Shown in pieces: positions 22,855 to 36,015 of a stretch of 64,000 nt of DNA. A program made the position numbers and the translations under genes. Position 1 is the first letter of the stretch. Every line of letters starts with the position of its first letter. The notes beneath the pieces are model-generated. The model did not search any database. It was not told where the DNA came from and saw only the letters and a program-made list of their open reading frames with translations. The stretch is from Styela clava. Its lineage: Eukaryota; Chordata; Ascidiacea; Stolidobranchia; Styelidae. The stretch is from positions 9,825,135-9,889,134 of the forward strand of contig NC_135255.1 in NCBI RefSeq assembly GCF_964204865.1, read 5' to 3'.

Positions 22855-25800
22855 AGTTTAAAACAACTACTAGCAACAAGTAACAAAGCGAACCCACTGG
22901 CGATATCAATCAATGACAACAAAAACCAAAAATTTTGTCAACAACAAACACGCCATTGATATATATTAAATACTCGGGATTTTCATATATGATCATGGAC
23001 GGTCACGAAATTGAATGCTCACACCGAAAGCCTTTTTGCCTACCTCACACTAACCTGCATATGCTAGCCAAATACTAGTGCTTAATGCACTGCAAAAATA
23101 TGAATGTGGTATAAGCTTGATATAAGTCGTTAACAAATCTTTGCCCCTAGAAAGGTATTTTCGAACTTGTGCAAAATCGTTTTCCGCAAGTCAGGTCTCA
23201 TTTTCCTGGAATTTTTGATAGCAGGCTTATAGGTACGTGGCCCTAGCAAAAACCTCTTCCTTGGCCGTAAATAATGTAGGGTGGTGGTAAAGCAGATGGA
23301 ACCAGTTCAGAAAATATTCCGGAATTGAAAGTTACTAAAATGTGGCTATAGTGTTAATGGCTAATACGTGCCGGTCTCATCGCAATGACCCTAAAATCGT
23401 AAACAGCAGTATTACGCTTAGAACATTGGTCCCTTCGAATACTAAAATATTAGATAATAGCGTACTGAGTTTCAAATAAAATATGGAGAAAATGGAATGT
23501 AGACCTAAACGTCCTCAATGCTTCGAAACGCTGTATTAGTTTATTTGGCCATGGTATTATATATGTTCATGGAAACTTACTAAACTAAAACAAAATTTAT
23601 TCATATTCACTTGAACTGTACAAAGGGTGCCTCAAATTCCGAGTAATCCTGTCAAAAGTATGGCCTGAGTAAGCTGTACCAATTCTAGACTATTACTCAT
23701 TATATGGCTCTGTAAAGCATGCCTACAAGTAAAATGTTTTTTAAATATATATAAACAAAACGTGAATATATAATAATAGAAGGGATTATGAAGATTGATG
23801 TGGACAATGACTCGACTAGAAAGTACATCACAAATTCCCAGAAATATTATGAAAATTGGTTAGAATTTCTACCTCCAACCTATATTTCTCATGATTGATA
23901 ATAGTTTGCCTGTCGGTATTTATATACATTTATGCCGGGTGGTGCAATCGGTTAGTGCGTCAGGATTTTTCGTATTGGAGATTTGACGAACGTGATCAAG
24001 TTATGTAACGAAAAAATTGAAATGTACATGTTTCACAACTCGAAAATAGACCTGCCAGATATGCGGTAGAAAAGACTCACTGGCGGAAAAGTTTGATAAC
24101 TTTGTAGCTTACATGAAATGCTTGTTTCACAATATTTCGTTGTACATGGATACGTATTTAAACATGACATTTCTAACTGTGAACAATGAATCCATGAAAT
24201 TAATCACCGCAAAATTGACTCCAAAATATATGCCCAAAAAATGAAAAATTTGCCACGAAAGTTGAACTAATTACAAATATATAAATGCAACTGTATGCAA
24301 ATACAGTTAGTAGCCGCGCATCATAAAACTTACAAATCAATTTCCACGAATTTTAGGAAAACTTTAGATAATGAGTCAAGGTTGCGTTATATTGTGCCAA
24401 AATTGTTATACTGATGTTCTTTCTGAGAATTACATTTATTCTGAGAAATGCATTGCAATGATGATGTCGTGTATTATTGATAGTCGAGCTATTACTTATA
24501 AACTAAAGATTAGGAATGAAATTCTTCTATCGAAGATATTACTAACATAGTTGAAGTTTGTTTCATTTATCGCGTTAATTCTAAGCATCTACCACAGCGT
24601 GTCGGATATACCTCAAGAACGATCGCAATTTCTCCATTCTCTACGCCTTGAGGAAATTAACAACGAAAACGGACGTGTTTAATAACAATAATGATACAAT
24701 CGAAATCGAAAAATTGTCGAATGCTTTAAAATTGTTACGCGTGGTCATCAAATGATGATAAGATAAGGTTTTGCAACACTATAGAATATATGATAGAAGG
24801 TGTGGTATCATAAAATTATCTTTGATTTCAAATTTCGGATATTTACCTACGTATTTATTAGTAATATAAAAAAGCGCGTAATGGAAAAGAATTCAGTCAG
24901 AAAATGAGGTATATAGTTGTCAATGAAATTGATTTGCCCCCCAATAGGATGTCTACTTTTCGTTGGATTTCAGTGTAAATTTTAGTATTTTAATTTAACA
25001 TCCTGGTGGAATAAGTCGAGTGGAATACGTCGAAGTGTAAAGATACGGTGTCTTCAGTTATAGAGTCATGCAAAATTTTATAGTAATTAGGCTGAATATC
25101 GAAATGTAGGCTGTTACATTTGGTAAATTTTGCAAGCATCCAAAGTAGAGTTTCTAATAAAACATATCATTTGTTTCAGTACTTCCGGTTGTTTAATAGT
25201 TTTCGTTGAAATTTTTTGGCAATAAAATTGATGGAATTTTCCCTTTTTAGATGCCAGGTGAAAATAAAATTCACTGTAGTCATGCCGCTCTGTTTGAGGA
25301 ACGTGTTGCATGCGTAGGTCAATGTGACATTATATAAATTAAACATTAATGTATAAATAAATATAAATTACCAGACATATAAATCATTATTTTTACGTAT
25401 ATATAATTGTATGTATATAAACATGTACCATATGACAAGGTCGCGGTCAGTCACGATAGATATTGAAACTTATTAACATGGCAAAGGGCTGCGCATAATA
25501 GCGCACTTGCTCAGGTACCTTCGAGTTCAGTATTCTGTAAGTTGATAACACCAAAACAAAAGGAACATCTGTTCCAAGTTTTAAGAAGGCAATGCTAATA
25601 ATCAACATTGGATTGAAAAATAAACGGATAGTGGATTAATATTCATTTTTAGGACTTTAACACAAATATAGCGTTTTTATCAGGCGAAGACAAAATTTAG
25701 GAGCAATTTTTACAGCCTTATAAAACTTCTTGAGTGTACGTGGAATTTATGTAATAGCATTCCGAGCAATCAATCGCAGAATTAAAATTATTCAGCTCGT

Positions 25801-26291
25801 AAATTTAAACGTAACATATCTTTGACCTGTAACGGCGCGCAAAAGCAATATTGTTATGAAACATAATAATACGTAATTTATATCTTTATTTGTCTTGACT
25901 TGTCATCTTCTATTACGCTTATTTGCAATTTCGCACAATTCAGAACATGTTGACTATGAGTAACATCGTTTAATCCAATTAAGTGACAGTGTATTTTTTT
26001 TCCAATTTTTAAGCTTAACAAAATTACCTTTCGTTGGAATACAATATAAAAACTTACTTATAAACGGTTTACTTATTTATTCAATACAGTTTACTCACTT
26101 TTCAAAACTCAACGGTAACCGTGGTTTAGTATATAATTGCAGCAATTTTCGGTGTCATATTTCAATAAATTCGAACTGCAAAACCGTCATAAAAGGTGAA
26201 TTCAGGTCCATTTTTTCAGATTTGCACAGAACATATCTGAGCTTGAGAACTTTTTATTCTTTCATATGTCAAACAAGGGCTAAAACTTAAT
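22855..26291. other. Intergenic region between ADH cluster and sushi-VWA cluster
   Basis: AT-rich, with no ORF over about 85 codons and no splice-linked coding pattern that I can recognise. The only feature I can point to is a tRNA-like fragment near 23934. The final few hundred bases should hold the promoter of the first sushi-VWA gene, but no clear TATA or other element stands out. Confidence 0.6.
23934..23970 (+). repeat. tRNA-like (SINE-head) fragment
   Basis: The stretch GCCGGGTGGTGCAATCGGTT followed by AGTGCGTCAGGA resembles the acceptor and D-arm of a tRNA, including an A-box-like TGGTGCAATCGG. No convincing B box or complete cloverleaf follows, so it is more likely a degenerate tRNA-derived SINE head than a tRNA gene. 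Confidence 0.35.
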
Positions 26292-29200
26292 ATGTATACC
26301 TTAATGCTCAATGAATTTGGAGGGTTGAGAAGGGGGATACTCCTACTCTTGGTGTACGTACAACTAACTGAAGGTAAGAACGTTAACGCGTTAAAATTTT
26401 TCAGTAAGGTATAATATAAATTCTGATGCATCGTTACTTACTTACTTACCTGGTTGCGTAATACACGAACATCGATAAAGAATATTTGTTGCTACGAATT
26501 TTAGAATAGCTTTATTTTGGTTAAGTATGGAATGATTAGATATGTACTTCATCGTCAAATCATCTGTTCTGACAACAATTCGGCAGTTTATCATCTCCTT
26601 AAATTTCAATAAAGTTGTCATGACGGAAACAATAGGGTGCGCGTTATTTATGTAGTTTGCTCCAATTAATATTATTATTACCGTAAAAAGATTCACAAGC
26701 GGTCACTTGCTTGGGGGCAACATGTTGATCCAATGAAGCCATGATACTGGGTATATATTGTGCATAGTATATTTACATATACTGTATAAATAAAAAATAA
26801 TTTGAATTCTAATTAAAGCCGTGTAAAACCAAAGTTTGAATTCAATGCAGGACTGAAATGCTGGACATGCGACGGCAAACGATCGCTTTCAGAATGCTAT
26901 GCGCAGTATGGAAAGATGCTCGAATGTCAAAACCCTGATGATGTAAGAGATATGAATATAATTTTTCGTGAAAAAATAAACATATTATCGATGTACTATT
27001 TATTGATTGTAGGTCTGCCAAAACGACTACAGATTTAGGGCTGGTTTGCCGCTGCTTATAAAAGGATGTAAGCAGGAGCAAGCTTGTTTGAATGAAGAAA
27101 AAGAGGTAAGGTGTATTTTTATTACCATTGGGAATTTCGGTTTACCGAGAATTGGGTGAAAAAACAGGTTCCGAGTAGAAACATATTTTGTCAAAAATTG
27201 CAACTTGTGTACCATGGCGAATATTTGAGGCCCGTAAAACTGTGTTAAGTGGAAATATTCGTAGTTTAATATTTTTTGAATTCCCATTTTTAGAAATATA
27301 TTTGTATGCTATTTTTATTAATTTCTATATATGGTTCATTGGTAGAGCTATTCAAAAAATTTATTATGACTATCAATTTTTTTGGGTGAAAACTTGTATG
27401 TGCCCAAGTTTTGAATAGCAATTAAACTTTATTATCACAAAAAAGAGAAATAAACTTTATAGAGGAATTAGTTCGGATTCGGACAGACTTACGTATGATA
27501 AAATTGGATTGACGGGATTAAACCAAATTTGACCCAAGCCACAGAAAATATGCAGTATCAGTAAAAAATAACCATAGAAAAAGCAAGCATATGGAGCTTG
27601 AGTTCTTTTTTACTTTCTATAGCATAAAAATCAATGTGGTCGAGGGAAAAATAACGCCTGCAGATGCTGCTGCAAAACAAACGGGTGTAATAGAAAAGTA
27701 TCAGGATGTGTTCCTCGTAAGTTATTTTATTGTTGTTTTTGTTCGTTAATCAGAACATGATTTAGTTTGTACATGCATGTATGTCCACGTATCGACGGAA
27801 TAATAAAACGCATTACTTATTACAGCCCCGGCCCCGTGCAAGAAACCTAGAGCTCCAATCAACGGACTAGTGTTCTGTGACCGCGAGCTAAATTTTGGCG
27901 CAAAATGTAGATATCGTTGTATTTTTGGATACGAAAGAGAAGGCCCTCCTACATCAACCTGCGTGAAGAATCCTGACAAGCCAAAGAAAGGGTTATGGTC
28001 ACCTGAGCCACCAATCTGCAAAAGAGTGTTCATTGAGTGCCTTCCACCTCGCACAAATCCACAAAATGGATTTGTCAGATGTGAAAACTCAAGAGAGTTT
28101 GCAAGGTACAAAAGATTTACTTTTGAAGGCACGAGATGTGTATATTCTTGCAAGCAAAATTACTATTTGAAAGGAAAGAAACTATCGCAGTGCAGATCGA
28201 ATGGACTATGGAGCAACGATATACAACCGACTTGTGTGATCGGAAGATGCAGAATTCCAGTCCCAGATGAGAACAGAATTAATATTTGCACGAGTGGTTT
28301 TAAATTTGGAAGCAGTTGTAGATTCAAGTGCAAGCCCGGATATAGGCTGGTCGGGAAAGACTTCTCTGATTGTAATCAATTCGGTAGATCGGAACGCGGA
28401 TTTTGGTCACAAGGTCTACCAAGATGTGACAAGATTAAATGTTCAAATCTAGATGATCCGGAGAAAGGCAAAGTCTCCTGCCCGAACGGCACTGACTTGG
28501 AAAGCGTATGCCAATACAGATGTAACAAAGGATATGATTTGGACGATACAATACAAAAAATAGTATTGACAACATGCCAGTACGTGGACGTCGAAGAAGG
28601 GTCTGTTGACTGGAGTCGGAAGCCTCCTCCTACTTGCAGTAGAATCAGGTGTAATCCTCCATTCCAAAATCCAAAAAATGGGAAAGTAAAATGCACAAAT
28701 AAGAACTGGCTAGACAGTGTATGTAGATTTTCTTGTGACAAAAATCATGTTGCTCCCTACGATACAGCTGGCTCTCTAAAGAGTGTCTGCCAGGACGATG
28801 GAGATAATGACAAATTTGGCGAATGGAGCATGAAAATGGCTTTTGATTGCAAACCTGTAACATGTGAGACTAATACTATCAAACTCATCAATTCAATAGT
28901 GACATGCACGCAAGGAAATAGTGTTGGCAGTACTTGTAAAATTGAGTGCTTAAGAGGATACGCATTTGAAGGTTCACAAGTTGGAGTAATCAACACAACA
29001 TGCAGAAGCACTAATTCAATGTCATATAAAGGTTCTTGGACTTTGATACCACCTCAATGTAGCATTATCAAATGCCCCCCATTACCTCCTGTTGAACATG
29101 GAACAACGAAGTGTTCTAACAAAGACTATATAATTGGAACGAAGTGTAAATTTGCTTGTAATAAGAACTACCGTATGATAGGAAAAGCACAAACATCCTG

Positions 29201-31153
29201 TCGAGATATTGAAAAGGATGGCGACACAACAGGAGAGTGGACTAATCCTCCGCCGAAATGCAGTCTTGGAAAATGCCCACCTATACTATTTGACGACCGA
29301 ACTGTTGTACGGGACTGTACAGCCCCGGAAGGGTATGATGTATTAGAATTCAGAGTGGGCACCCAATGCCGATACACGTGTAAAGATGATAGTTATTACA
29401 TGCTCAATGAATTTACCAATGAACCAATACTCAGAGATGAAGTGCTCGCATCATGCACCGATAGACGTTTATGGAGTAATCCGGCACCGAGGTGTATAAA
29501 AAAGATATGTCTTCCCGTGCCCAAAGCTCTAACCAATGGATATTTTCCAAAATGCACAAATGGAAATATAATTGGATCAACCTGCGTATTCAGATGCAAA
29601 GAAAAATATGAGCTAACCCAGCCTAGGCCTATAAAATGCATCGCAGACGACGACAATGATGCATATGGAACATGGGATGGGGAATTGCCAACATGCAAAC
29701 GCAGTCATTGCGACGATTTTGGAATGGTGAAACATGGTACTCTAAATTGCACAGAGGGTTCAAGAATCGGATCTGTGTGTCAGCTCACATGTAAAGATCG
29801 TTACACGACAAAGCAATATGAAACTACAGCATGCCTTGATACAATTGACTGGAGTTCCCGCCAATTTTTTTGTTGCGTCCGATGTTTATTCAATAAACGA
29901 ATTAGGGTTTTGGGTGTTTACGATTCTTCAGCTTTCCGGACAAAGCTTGACTGGGAATATATGGTTGATTTTACGGAATCTTATCTATCTTATATGGTAC
30001 GGTACGGATTCGACATTGAGTTTTCTGCTTTCAACTATGCGAAAGACGTTGACACCTCTAATTTGATCAAGATGAAAAAATTGAGAGACCGAGAGGATGT
30101 GAGTGAAGTATCTGCGGATTTGGAATATATGTGCGACAAAGAATGTTTGAAAGACAATGGTAAGACAATATTACCGTTTCACAAATGTACTGCGTATGGT
30201 TGTGTATGGAACGTAAATGGTTCACACGCGTCGTTCTAAATATCGCGCGAAGTCACATTGGTATCTGGGTAATATAACCAGAATACAAGTAGTGCAATTT
30301 TGCAAAATAGAGATATTTATCTTTACCAAGACGCCTGGGGTTAGGCGCCATTTATAACAGTAACTATACATACCCGTTTGAAGCAGATATGAGAAAGAAA
30401 TATAACCCGATAAATCCGAAACGATAAAAACCTAAGGCTACATCTTTCTAATTAAAGCAAAATTTATATATTAGCTGCATATACTGGTCGGGCTTTACGA
30501 TACATTGACGAAGAAGTATTCCCTGAAGTGGAAAAAAGAAGAGAACATTTCGTTATCTTGAGAACGACAGGAAGATCAAGAGATCAAACAGCGGCAATTG
30601 CAAAGAAACTCCGAGAGAAAAATATAAATGTAAGAGTAACTTTAAAATACACACACTATCTAGCTAGTTTAAAAGATGCGATGGAAGATAAGTTCATAGA
30701 AAAATGTCAACATTTAAACGGCATTTAACTTCCCCATGAAACGTCCGAATTCAGTCAATCAACTTCATTATAAGGTTATTATGCTTTCGTCAAAACACAG
30801 AAATTCGTAAATGAGGGAATTCACGATTTACTGTGGTTGCATTTCCATGAAAATGATAATATGACGGGTGCCTGTTGCGGGTGGCATAAATGTTCAGGCT
30901 ACGCAAAAAAAGAAGAATGACAATACCCCATACGTTATTGGTAATCTATTTACTTTCTTTTACGTAGATTTTAGTCATCGGCATTCAAAGCAAGAAAGAT
31001 TCGGAGGCACAACTGTTGCAGATCGCTGGTAAAGAACGTAACTATCTAGCGGTGAGAAAACCACAAGATTTAAGAAACGTGCCCGCAAAGATTTTCGAAA
31101 TATCGCGAGAGACAGGCTGCACAGCTGCAAGCAAGACACAAAATTGCTCATAA
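26292..31153 (+). CDS. Secreted Ly6/uPAR-like + 10 CCP + VWA protein, paralogue 1 (7 exons, 1011 aa)
   Basis: Predicted secreted multidomain protein; ligand and function unknown. Exons: 26292-26373 (signal), 26851-26942, 27013-27105, 27623-27716 (Ly6-like), 27826-30159 (ten CCP plus start of VWA), 30475-30629, 30968-31153 (rest of VWA, TAA). The sum is 3036 bp, in frame. Residues 1-28 hold a hydrophobic stretch (GILLLLVYVQL); Met5 at 26304 is an alternative start. Residues 29-118 have the Ly6/uPAR pattern (CWTC, KGC, CRCCC, GCN). CCP modules run about 125-803, each with four Cys and a Trp before the last. VWA starts near 812 with DSSAF where a MIDAS motif DxSxS would be. The C-terminus TGCTAASKTQNCS is conserved in the sisters. 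An AATAAA is at 31439. First of three tandem paralogues. Exon structure is firm; the signal exon is less certain than the rest. Confidence 0.88.
27826..30159 (+). CDS. Giant exon 5 of paralogue 1: CCP1-10 and VWA N-half
   Basis: A single 2334-bp open exon, phase 1 at both ends. It opens PPAPCKKP and carries ten consecutive CCP modules with no intron between them, unusual because CCPs in vertebrate genes are mostly one per exon. CCP8 has an enlarged N-terminal part (TVVRDC then EFRVGTQC) and CCP10 ends in an adjacent Cys-Cys (FCCVRCLF) that joins the VWA. Several modules contain an acidic run before the conserved Trp, for example CQDDGDNDKFGEW and CIADDDNDAYGTW. Confidence 0.92.
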
Positions 31154-31438
31154 CGTTCCTACAATAGTCACAATCCATCACGGGTCAATGTTGAACATAT
31201 TCATCTCACAGTGACACTAGATGCAGGACAAAAATAGAATTTCAAGATTTGCAAAAATGATTCTCATGGTATTTCAAGTATTATAAAATATTTGAATATG
31301 AGAGTTATGAGAATTGAGCAAGATCACACTTGTTTTCTTCTACAACTGCAACATTCTTCAACTTCCACTTGTTTGGTGCACAAAATTAGACCAGGCATTA
31401 TCCCATTTCCACTCTTTTCTTCGTAAAGATGACTTGGC

Positions 31439-31444
31439 AATAAA
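31439..31444 (+). promoter_or_regulatory. Possible polyadenylation signal AATAAA, paralogue 1
   Basis: First canonical hexamer, about 285 bases after the stop codon of the first sushi-VWA gene; another is at 31648. Confidence 0.4.
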
Positions 31445-34400
31445 ATACATCCGAGGGGTGTCGCCAGCGATCACAGTATAACAATAAACATAATTAAAAT
31501 CACTTAGTAAAGAAATCACTTTAATAAGATAGTATAATCTTTTCTAATCAATTAAATTTTTGATGTATGTCATGAATATATATTCGGTCTCATTGTTGCT
31601 ATCTCTTTAGGTGTAAGAAATTATTTTATATCATGTTTCATCGGAACAATAAAACTAAAATTTGCAACATCGTTCTATGACAATATTCCCCGCGAAAGGT
31701 GTGGAAGACAGTCTAAGGTGGAAATGTATAGCGATTATACAAAAATTCAAATAGTGTAATTTAGTTTTTATATACCCATATTTGATTAGTTTTTGTGCGG
31801 AGAGGAAATTCAGATTTATCTGGCTTCAGAAAGATCAAATTTTTTTTCGATTTTCTAAAAAAAGATCATAAAAAAGTTGTTAAAGTTTCTGGAACTTATA
31901 TAAAATGTTTTTTTTTTCAGTTTTGGCGCATTTTCGTCAGACTAAAAGTCCAATATTCTAGTCTGGCACTTGTCTGTGTTGCGTCCTAAAAACAAGAATT
32001 TGGTATTTAAATGAAACAGTCTTGTGGTTAATAATACCAAAGTCATATTCCCTCTGTGACTGTGAAAAAAAAATCGTCATGTCAATTTGTAATATATACT
32101 AAATATATAAATTTACAACACTACTCACCGAAATAACTTGAAAAAAAAAAATAATTACGGAAATTGATTTATATGTATTTTTGCTAAATATTAACTTTTC
32201 AAACACCAACTCTTGGGTCAAAAAACGAGCTCACGTTTAGGTAACGTAGCAGTAAAGTTCAATATCGTTCGAAAAGAAGTCAATTCCGAAAGGAAATTCA
32301 CTTTTAGACCTTTTAAAAAATCGAAGAGCGATAGTTATTTATTTTGAATTGATGATTTGAATGAAAACTCTTCGTATGAAAAAAGCATCATTGTGGAAGT
32401 CTAACAAAAATTTACTCTCTGACTCGTTAGAACTGAAATGGCGCTATTTTGCTTTATTACCAGCAGGTGGTAAAGATTGATCGGTAGGAAAGAGAGGTTC
32501 AATATTAATACCGCTTTCCTTTAACACCCATAATGTGAACAATCAACCGTACTGAGTCGACATAATAAGCTATAGAAAGCTAGAATTCAATTTACTGAAA
32601 TTTGAATCCAACATAAGAAGTTTCGGTTATATATTTTTAATTATACTGATATTTAATGATGACACGTTCACTATAGCTTTACTATTATAAATCATAACGT
32701 GCAGATTTCTACTTTTGTAAGCGTGCTGGAAGCTGACAATCGACCTTAGAGTCCAGACATGTAATTAACGCAATGATCTGTGTTGGCATTGATCGATAAG
32801 GTGCTGTTTGAGCAAAAAAGATCGAATAATAAAACTGTACAAAGTGCATATTCAATTAATACTTATCAATACATTAGTCTAAGTTGTTGAACATTATAGC
32901 AGTAGATTTATAGCCAAATATATGACATTATTCAATATTGGAATTAACGAGTAATTTAATAATTACAAATGGCAAAAAAAGTAAATAGCAATAGGTATTT
33001 TAAAATCCGACTAGTAACATCGAAAATTTCAACATCGAAATATTCGAATGACATATAAATTTTTTTCTTAACTTTGATAGAAATTTGTTTGATTATTTAA
33101 AATAATACATTTTGTTGTGTATGTCTCAAACAACATTAAAGTAAACAAGTATATACGCCAATACGCGTATATACAGAGATGCATGGAATTATTTTTGAAT
33201 GACCCCCGCTACGCATTTGGCTGTTAAACAAAATACAGTCTACAGTCGGTAACTACACCGTGCAACACATTGGAAATTCCGATTGGTCTTATAAATACTT
33301 AAAATAAAATTATTTTCTCATTACAAAGAAAACAACAGGACTATATTTGAATAAAACAAAGTTTCAATGATTTCCATACCAGACTATACTTCATCCACCT
33401 CTATCAATCACATTCTTTGTCTGGACAGTACGTATCGTTAACGTGTTTAATAATTCAGACGAGACGTACAATTTTAATACTGACCGTTGATCAATTGTGT
33501 CCGACGAAACAAGTTATTCCCGTTCTCGATGATATGAATTAAAATGTAAAATGTTTAACTTATTATTTACTTTTTAATCCGGACGTGCGACAAATTTAAA
33601 CTGAAAATTCTATTTTTACTTGAAGTCAGTAATTATTTATATTTCAAAGACATCAATCGTAGACAAAATATTCTGAACATTCAAATATGGAAAGGTCATG
33701 GGTAGGATAAATGATTTCAATTTATTCTGTAATATCTTATTATTAATTTTATCAATTTACCAAGTCAGGTCGGTAATTCGCTTCGAAGACTTTCTTTCAC
33801 ACACAAAGGCGATTTGTATGACCAATATGACTAGTTGATATAATTCCAATACCACGCGTTGACATGGTATATATATATACATTGTATGAAGTAAAACTAT
33901 TATGATGATACACAAATTTTGAAGAAGTACAATTTCGCTTTATTAGTTAAACTCAACCTTAACAAAAAATATTTTTTAAATAGGTTCTATCTTTCATGAC
34001 TTTACACATGCCCATATAAAACTGGTTTATGTTATGCGCGAGGAAATTTGGCCTCGCTATCTAAGCATCGTGAAATAGAATTCTACCGCTAATATTCAAA
34101 CAATAGACCAGTGTCTTTTTAATCCAGAACTTATGATGTAATCCATTTCAGAATATCTCAGTCGAGTTTGCTAATAAGTGGCAGCAACATAAGATATATT
34201 ACATCTTTGTATACGGCGCTTCTTTTAATAGTAAACATTTATGAATTTTTCAGTCTGCGATGCGATATACTCATGATCATCCAATTTATATACAGTAATT
34301 TTTTACAGACAACTACATATATTTGTGTTGGAGAAAGTTTCAACTCGTATTCATACAATACCCGTTACAAAAAATAACGCCTATTTGGAATACGTCACAT

Positions 34401-35948
34401 CGGCTGATTGTTCCAATGACATTTCATGTAACCAATACAAACATGTATGGTGCGATGTCAAGTATTTGTGATAAAACAATAACTTATTAATTAACAAAAT
34501 CGTATATCACGTTCCCGTGCCGCAATGACGTAGTGTTATCATTGCGTGAATCCGATTCAAATTCGTCCACGCCAACTATATTTATGTCACCATGTCAGTA
34601 TTCTAAACCTGTTTTTGAAATTTCGTTTCGTCAGACGCGTGTAATATTGCAGTTTTTGCGTCTTTTATTCTGTTTCTGGTCGAAGTGTTTTTCCATGAAA
34701 CGAACAACGATTTCTATTATGTTATTAAATTTCATTTCTTCGAAGGCACAAAATATGACATGATTATAAGAAATTAAAAAACCCCGGACAAAAAGAACTA
34801 ATAGAAAATTAATACATACTCTATATCCGGGATTATCATGATGGCCAATATGATTACATACAGATTTCAAAATGTTTAGAAAACTAGAAAGAAAGGAAGG
34901 ACGCATAAAACTGTATAATTATTTTTTATTATCTATATTTATTATTTCAAAACTTTATAAATGGGACATTCTTTTGTCGATCCCTAGTATGCAGCAAGAT
35001 CGAGCAAACGAAACTTTATACAATATTGGTTGAGCTAAAAATTACTGAAGAAACTTGAACTCTTTTGAAAATGATTGGAGCATATTAATTAAAACTAGTC
35101 AATGTCAGATTGCAAATGCGTGGCATTTACATAGTTGTTTCCGCTTTAACTGAGAATAGTAGTATGATAGTGAACAGTTTATTTTGTGTTATTCACATGT
35201 AAACCTAATCATTGTAATCGTTAATGTTAAAATCCTATATACGCCTGTGGAGAAAGTTTCTAAACGGGTAATTCGCAGGAAATTTTTAAATATATTGACA
35301 AATGTCGCGTGGTCACTAGTACTGAATATTAAAATACATTCTCTAAAGGTCAAATTAAAAATGAAATGATTTCTCATTCGGTTCCAATACATAAAAGTCA
35401 CATTGTCGAAAGGTTATATTGCCGTTGCCGTAATGGCGCGACCGGCCTACCAAAGACAGGCACGGGGATCATGTAGGTGTAAACCATAGGCATAGAGTAA
35501 CAGATACGAAATCTGCGAACCCGCCCTAATTTTTAAATGAGTCATTTATGTTTGAAAAGTATAAATAAAAATAAGTGAAAACGATTAAATATTTAATATA
35601 AATATAAAAAAAATAATAAATAGTAATTTTCAATGGCGATCATTAACGACAATGATATATTTATGACTTTTTTTCACATTTATATTTCATATTTATATAG
35701 TTCAAACAAACAGTGCATACCTTGTGCAGAGTAGAAAAATGATATATTGTCTTGTTAACGGCCTCATCTATATCAACAGCTTAATTGGATGTTGCCATTA
35801 AAGAAGCTGCGGTCAGATTTTTTTTCTTTGGATTTAATTTGGCGAGAGACGTAAACCATTTGAAACGGGACAAGTTGACCACGTGTCCAGTCAGGGAAAT
35901 GAAACAATGACCTGATAATTATAATGACTTGTCCGTGACAGATTAGCT

Positions 35949-36015
35949 GGAGATATGCTTAGGAAACTCGAACCCTGATGAAGTAAAAAAAATGAATATT
36001 TAATATTTTTAAAAG
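35949..36015 (+). pseudogene. Decayed relic of a Ly6-domain exon 2 and its donor
   Basis: The segment around ATATGCTT...ACTCGAACCCTGATGAAGT then AAAAAAATGAATATTTAAT aligns, with small gaps, to the end of exon 2 and the start of intron 2 of paralogue 1 (ATGCTCGAATGTC...AACCCTGATGATGTAAG, then ATGAATATAAT). Similarity extends across the donor into the intron, which suggests a DNA-level duplicate rather than chance. The short length leaves room for coincidence. Confidence 0.4.

Noticed and set aside
23934-23970. Possible tRNA gene
   Set aside because: A-box-like part only; no anticodon arm, T-arm or B box follows, so it is listed only as a SINE-like fragment.
27746-29698. Several 60-135 codon antisense open frames opposite the CCP exon; similar ones opposite 45.5-47.3 and 57-59 kb
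   Set aside because: They are shadows of the long Cys-rich sense frame and have no independent start, splice or family signals.
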